Under the pieces are notes generated by a model, which saw only the letters and a program-made list of their open reading frames with translations, searched no databases and was not told where the DNA came from. DNA of 64,000 nt from NCBI GenBank assembly GCA_946811695.1, contig OX328123.1, positions 40,703,764-40,767,763 of the forward strand. Direction: 5' to 3'. Both the position numbers and the translations under genes were made by a program. Below are positions 60,084 through 64,000 of this stretch, piece after piece (the stretch's first letter is position 1; each line of letters starts with the position of its first letter). Source of the stretch: Gonocerus acuteangulatus (lineage: Eukaryota > Arthropoda > Insecta > Hemiptera > Coreidae).

Positions 60084-61150
60084 CGAGGACCCTAAGTGGC
60101 AGATACTATAGAGGAATCTGATTCATGACTGTACAGCACACTAGGGAGATAGTGTGGTCAGTACTATGCTCCAGCCGCCTGATTTTCCCCTAGGCTGCTT
60201 CGACACCTCAAGCCATTAGCACCCAGGGTATCCATTGGTAAATTTATTAAAGGCTGGGTTGACCTAGGGACTGCCAGTGAGGCCAAATTCAACCCAAGAA
60301 CGAAGACATTAGAAGAAAAAATCTTTATTGTTTGCTCGAGATTCGATCTCAGGTGCTCCAGTTTATTAGTCCAGTGCTCTACCACTGAGCTAACCTCGAC
60401 CCCTCGCCAAATCAAATTAATCCCCCTTTAATTTATTTAGCATAAGTCCTTATTGAAATTCCCAAATAGCTTTAATTCATTGTTGTCTATAGCTGCAACA
60501 AAAATATCTAAATTTGTTTTTCTTAGATACCCCTATTTCCTATGACAAAAGGGCTATCCTTAAAGAAGAGCTCATAAACCTTAAGATTTGAAAGAGAAGC
60601 TTTAATATAATGGAAAATGTCAACAACAAAATGTGAAAGTTTATTTGGAACAAAAAGTTTTTAATACTTTCCTTTTGGCTCAATTAACATAAATCCTGCA
60701 TCAATTACTTTTTCAATCATAGAAAGAAAAACCTTAGTTACAGATTATTACATGAAAAGGTATAGAACATAACATATTAATATTATATTTAAAAAAACAA
60801 AAACAATACAAATAAAGAATAGTTTCAGTTATACTAGATTAAAACTTATAACTAAGTAAGTATAACCTTAATTAAATGCTTCATTTTGTTGCTATTTTTT
60901 AATATATATTTATATATGGACCACACATTATTTTCTTTAAAAAATTATACACAGGTAGTTTGGTTAGGATTTTCTTTGAAGTGGTACTACAATTACATGA
61001 TTCCAGTATACTTTTTAAAATAAGGGTTAATTTATTTTCCACCCCACATTCAGTGAAAATTTGAAAAATAATTTTTTTAACTGAGCTCTCAACTTATAAA
61101 CTTACTTTCTCATAATTTGAACAAGTGTCATATAATCATTCATTTTAATC
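59698..61150 (+). repeat. Tandem duplication, copy 2
   Basis: Matches copy 1 over both flanks of the PLE insertion ('ttgtccatcgcaagcctaac', 'cccccaggtgaattgaattt', 'agaatagtttcagttatact'). It retains a complete SINE (60,054-60,406) and the empty PLE site. Confidence 0.9.
60054..60406 (-). mobile_element. tRNA-derived SINE, complete copy
   Basis: The minus strand begins GGGTCGAGGTTAGCTCAGTG (A box), then 'ctgagatcgaatctcgagca' (B box). The body has 'ggttgaatttggcctcactg', 'aaatcaggcggctggagcat' and 'actatctccctagtgtg', and ends 'agggtcctcgtggcca' plus a T run of about 27. Flanks GCAAAATCAA and GCCAAATCAA form an imperfect 10-bp duplication. Frame 60,164-60,415 is not a protein gene. Confidence 0.9.
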
Positions 61151-61400
61151 TATATATATAAAAATCACGTGTCTGTTTTTCTGTTTGTTTGTTCCTTATA
61201 CAAATCCACATCGTTTGACTGATATTGACCAAACTTCGCACATAGATACGTCTTGATCCGGGAAATCTCGTAGTCTAGCTCAAAATCTTCTAGGATTCAT
61301 AGTTTGGAAGTAACGAGTTCGAAACTGTCATATACAGAAGAGTTTATAGTCAGAAATCGGCATTTTCTTTCCAGTGTTGCCCCTCCTTCTAAGAAGAAGT
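61149..61400 (+). mobile_element. Helitron-like left end
   Basis: TCTATATATATAAAAATCAC followed by 'gtgtctgtttttctgtttg' and 'ttgaccaaacttcgcacat', matching the fragment at 12,395-12,695. The right terminus was not located. It abuts exactly the end of the tandem duplication. Confidence 0.6.
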
Positions 61401-61954
61401 GCAATACAAAACCTTTGTTTGTTTATCTAAATAGTAGGTTTATATTCTCAGAGTTTGGACAAATATCATATAAGATATCATATAATAAAATATCATATTT
61501 TTTAAGATTAATTTTCTTAATATCAGATCAGTTTTCTTCATATTAAATCAATTTTGATTTGATTGCCTAGGGCAACACTGCTCTAACCTGAATATAAACT
61601 AAGATCGTATAAATAAGTATATCATAAAAATGTTCTGTGTTTATCTAATCATAATTTGGACTAATATAATATAATTAAGTGTTCATGTTTCTATTCAGAA
61701 CTTTAATAATTTCAATACTTTTGTTGAGAGAGTTTTTTTATCTCTTTAGTAAAGGAAGGTTGCAATGTCGGTTATAGTATTCGGTTGAAGTAATCTCTCA
61801 CTCGCTTTTCTGTTTAATGAATAAATTAATATGTACTGGTATTTGATGGAGAGGGTTTTAGTATGTGGAAAAACACTTAACTTTTTTATTGAAACTGATG
61901 AAGTGTATAAATAACAATAAGAACAAGGCTAAAAGTATTTTGGAATTGTTTACA

Positions 61955-62640
61955 CTGATGTGGACCTTTTTTTACCTATGAGTCTCAAAGGTGAAAAATA
62001 TTTTGTTTCATTTATAGATGATTATAGTAAGATTGCTCTCATGTTAATTTCTTCATAATTGTTCAGTATTGTTTATTGTTATTTAAGTGTTTAGTGATGA
62101 ATTCCCTTTGTCGCGGTCTCACTCAAATAAATAGTAAGATTGCTAGGATTTAAACTATTAAACCTAAAACAGAAGTTTTTCATTCCTTTGTTCAATAAGT
62201 AAATGAGGTTGAAAACTTAGGAAATAAGAGAATTGGTATTGTGAGATATGACATTGGTAAGGAATATTTAAATAGTAAGAATTATGACTACCAAAAAAAA
62301 AAGGGTATCATAATTAATCCCTGTCCCTCATATGTTCATGAATTAAATGGTGTGATTTACTAGAACAATTATGAATATATCTCATTGTTTACTGGCAGAA
62401 GCTATTGTAGAAAAAAATGTTGGCCAGAAATGGTCAACTTTGGTCACAATGGAAAACTTATTTGAAAAATCTCTCTTTAGCTAACACCATTGACAATAAA
62501 ATACCCTATGAAAACTGTTTTGGACAGAAACCAGATGTTTCTAACTTTAATTTATATGGTAGTAAAAATTTTGTTAGGAAACCAGAACAAATAATAACTT
62601 CTAAATGGGATTTTGTAAAGGACTTAAATTTATGAACTTT
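61955..62640 (+). pseudogene. Ty1/copia integrase remnant
   Basis: Conceptual translation with shifts: LKGEKYFVSFIDDYSKIALM (the integrase core with a catalytic Asp in its FxDDYSR context), VNEVENLGNKRIGIVRYD, GKEYLNSKNYDYQKKKG, INPCPSYVHELNG. Then frame 62,417-62,635 with KNLSLANTIDNKIPYENCF, GQKPDVSNFNLYGSKNFVRK. It is the same family as the remnant at 56.6-57.0 kb. Stops and shifts throughout; LTRs not found. Confidence 0.75.
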
Positions 62641-62644
62641 AAAT

Positions 62645-63020
62645 TAATTCTCTCACATACATATGCAAATATTATTAAAATATTATATTAAATGTGGTTA
62701 TATTTAACTTATTTTTTTATTCGCATATAGATAGATGTACATAATAAATTACATAAATGTTTATAATCATACAAATGAATGTATATAAATGAATTAATTT
62801 TCACCACGTTTTGAAACATTATTTTATTGTTACAAGAGCTGTATGGTTTAGCAACCCTATTAATTTGGGCAGCCTCACTTTAATTTTTTTTTAATAAAGT
62901 TATTCTTAATGCATGCTATTTTTTTTGCAGATAAATTAGTGTATTAAAATATTATTTTTATAAGAAGAGGAAGTCACGTGAATTGTGGTGTTCTAATAAA
63001 TGAATAAGTAATTAAATTTT
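62645..63020. other. Unassigned AT-rich stretch
   Basis: No gene or repeat family recognised. Confidence 0.4.
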
Positions 63021-63024
63021 ACAT

Positions 63025-64000
63025 GCAATTTTTTATTAATTTAATATCCATAATAATTTAATCATTATATTCTGACATATGCTTTCTTTTGTCTGAGATA
63101 GTTATATCCTCTGACTGTCAACATTTAGTCGGAGAGCTGGTAACGCACATTTCATGAAGTGTTTTATGCACCTTGGAATTTTGGTGTATTGCATGTCGTG
63201 GATAGGTAAGGCATATAAGTGTAGCCTGGACATACCTTGGAACACCAGGTACTGCACATAGGGGAAAGGCGTTAAAAAAATATGTCACTAAAATGGTATT
63301 TTATTCAGAAGCCAACAATCTTTAATGTATAATTAAGGCAAGTTGCTTCATTTCTAGAATAGCCACAACTGTCCTGTCCAGATGATTGGTGCTCTCACTC
63401 ACTCTTACGGTTACACACAGTGTATTGCAGTCTATCATCGGCTGAATTTATTTTCATGTTTGCTGATTACTAAACCTCACAAAAAGTGTCTGCCCTTTTG
63501 TAATTATTTTCAATTATGGTGTTTAAATAGCAGTGTGAAGAAGAGACTTCATTTAATATTACAAAAAACCCACTTCGGTTTTTTTTTTTTTTTATATATA
63601 TGTATCCCACTTAAAATTGTCTGCCTTATATATTATTCATTATAGAATTGCCATAATTTTACATTGAACACTTATGGCTTCTGAATAAAACACTATTTTT
63701 GGCCCATAGTTTGTTACTGATTACCATGCGCAGTACCTGGTGTTTCAAGGTATGTCCAGCAACCATATACTTAACTTTTTATCTACACTAGAGACCCACT
63801 ATACGACAATTTCAAGGCACATAAAACACTTGAAAAGTGTGTTACCAGCTCTTGGACTAAATGTTTAAATACGGTTGCAATTCTGGTAAAAATATTGTTG
63901 CTCGCCAAGTCAATGTCGTTATTGAAATTCCCAAATACCTTTAATTGTCCATAACTGCAAGAAAAATATCTTAAATTTGTTTTTATTCTTAGAGGCCCCT
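63025..64000 (+). repeat. Diverged third copy of the 57.85-61.1 kb unit, interrupted
   Basis: 'acatgcaattttttattaat', 'tgctttcttttgtctgagat' and 'gttatatcctctgact' match the unit, then resume at 63,868 ('taaatacggttgcaattctg', 'attgaaattcccaaatacct'). It is split by a long-TIR element. The sequence continues past the window. Confidence 0.75.
63118..63868. mobile_element. Long-TIR non-autonomous element
   Basis: The left AACATTTAGTCGGAGAGCTG is mirrored by the complement of the right end AACATTTAGTCCAAGAGCTG. Complementarity continues through 'gtgttttatgcaccttggaa' and 'ggacataccttggaacacca', giving imperfect arms of ~170 bp. The middle (63,250-63,720) has no transposase, and frame 63,382-63,645 is not recognisable. 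No clear target duplication, so the superfamily is uncertain. Confidence 0.7.

Noticed and set aside
60340..60400. Possible functional tRNA gene on the minus strand
   Set aside because: A and B boxes are present, but the acceptor stem does not close and the sequence continues into a conserved SINE body found in several copies.
60164..60415. 83-codon minus-strand frame
   Set aside because: It is the SINE read as protein; the tRNA-like A and B boxes explain the sequence.

Overview
This is AT-rich eukaryotic nuclear DNA, most likely from an arthropod and probably an insect. The basis is a spliced Tret1-like sugar transporter together with Jockey-, I- and R1-like LINEs, Penelope-like elements (PLEs), mariner, piggyBac, hAT, copia and Helitron sequences, and tRNA-derived SINEs. 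I cannot assign an order. There are no bacterial operons, CRISPR arrays or rRNA genes. Most open frames are fragments of mobile elements or low-complexity AT sequence.

The one host gene I can reconstruct lies on the minus strand from 50,899 (start codon) to 12,900 (stop codon). It has eight exons with GT-AG borders that join in frame to a 1,398-nt coding sequence of 465 codons plus stop. It encodes a 12-helix SLC2/MFS sugar transporter of the facilitated trehalose transporter (Tret1-like) type. Only 3.7% of its 38-kb span is coding; the introns are filled with transposons.

Layout. 1-12.9 kb: LINE tail with 122-bp tandem repeats, a ten-copy 160-bp satellite whose monomers carry a hairpin with the nonanucleotide TAATATTAC, two dispersed repeats of 'family A', a palindromic heptad minisatellite, a SINE, a Helitron and a piggyBac remnant. 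13.0-24.0 kb (intron 7): a giant palindromic element interrupted by a head-to-head pair of GIY-YIG PLEs with hammerhead-type termini, then 'family B', tandem and inverted repeats and a third PLE end. 24.2-29.7 kb (intron 6): a nearly complete Jockey-like LINE. 29.8-39.7 kb (intron 5): an I-like LINE, SINEs, 50-56-bp retroposons, and a long family A copy split by a Helitron. 40-50.8 kb (introns 1-3): family A, nested inverted repeats, mariner and a hAT MITE. 50.9-64 kb (upstream of the gene): family A and B copies, a piggyBac-type MITE, copia remnants, and a tandem duplication whose two copies carry different insertions.

Best candidates for something undescribed: (1) the 160-bp satellite, in which every monomer resembles a CRESS-DNA-type rolling-circle origin (stem-loop, nonanucleotide and iteron-like repeats); (2) 50-56-bp retroposons consisting only of a covarying terminal hairpin and an A-rich tail, three of them with 9-11-bp target duplications; (3) dispersed families A and B, which share an end architecture (conserved cap, subterminal inverted repeats, 3' hairpin, internal AT microsatellite) while their inverted repeats have diverged in a matched way; (4) several PLE termini with hammerhead ribozyme cores.
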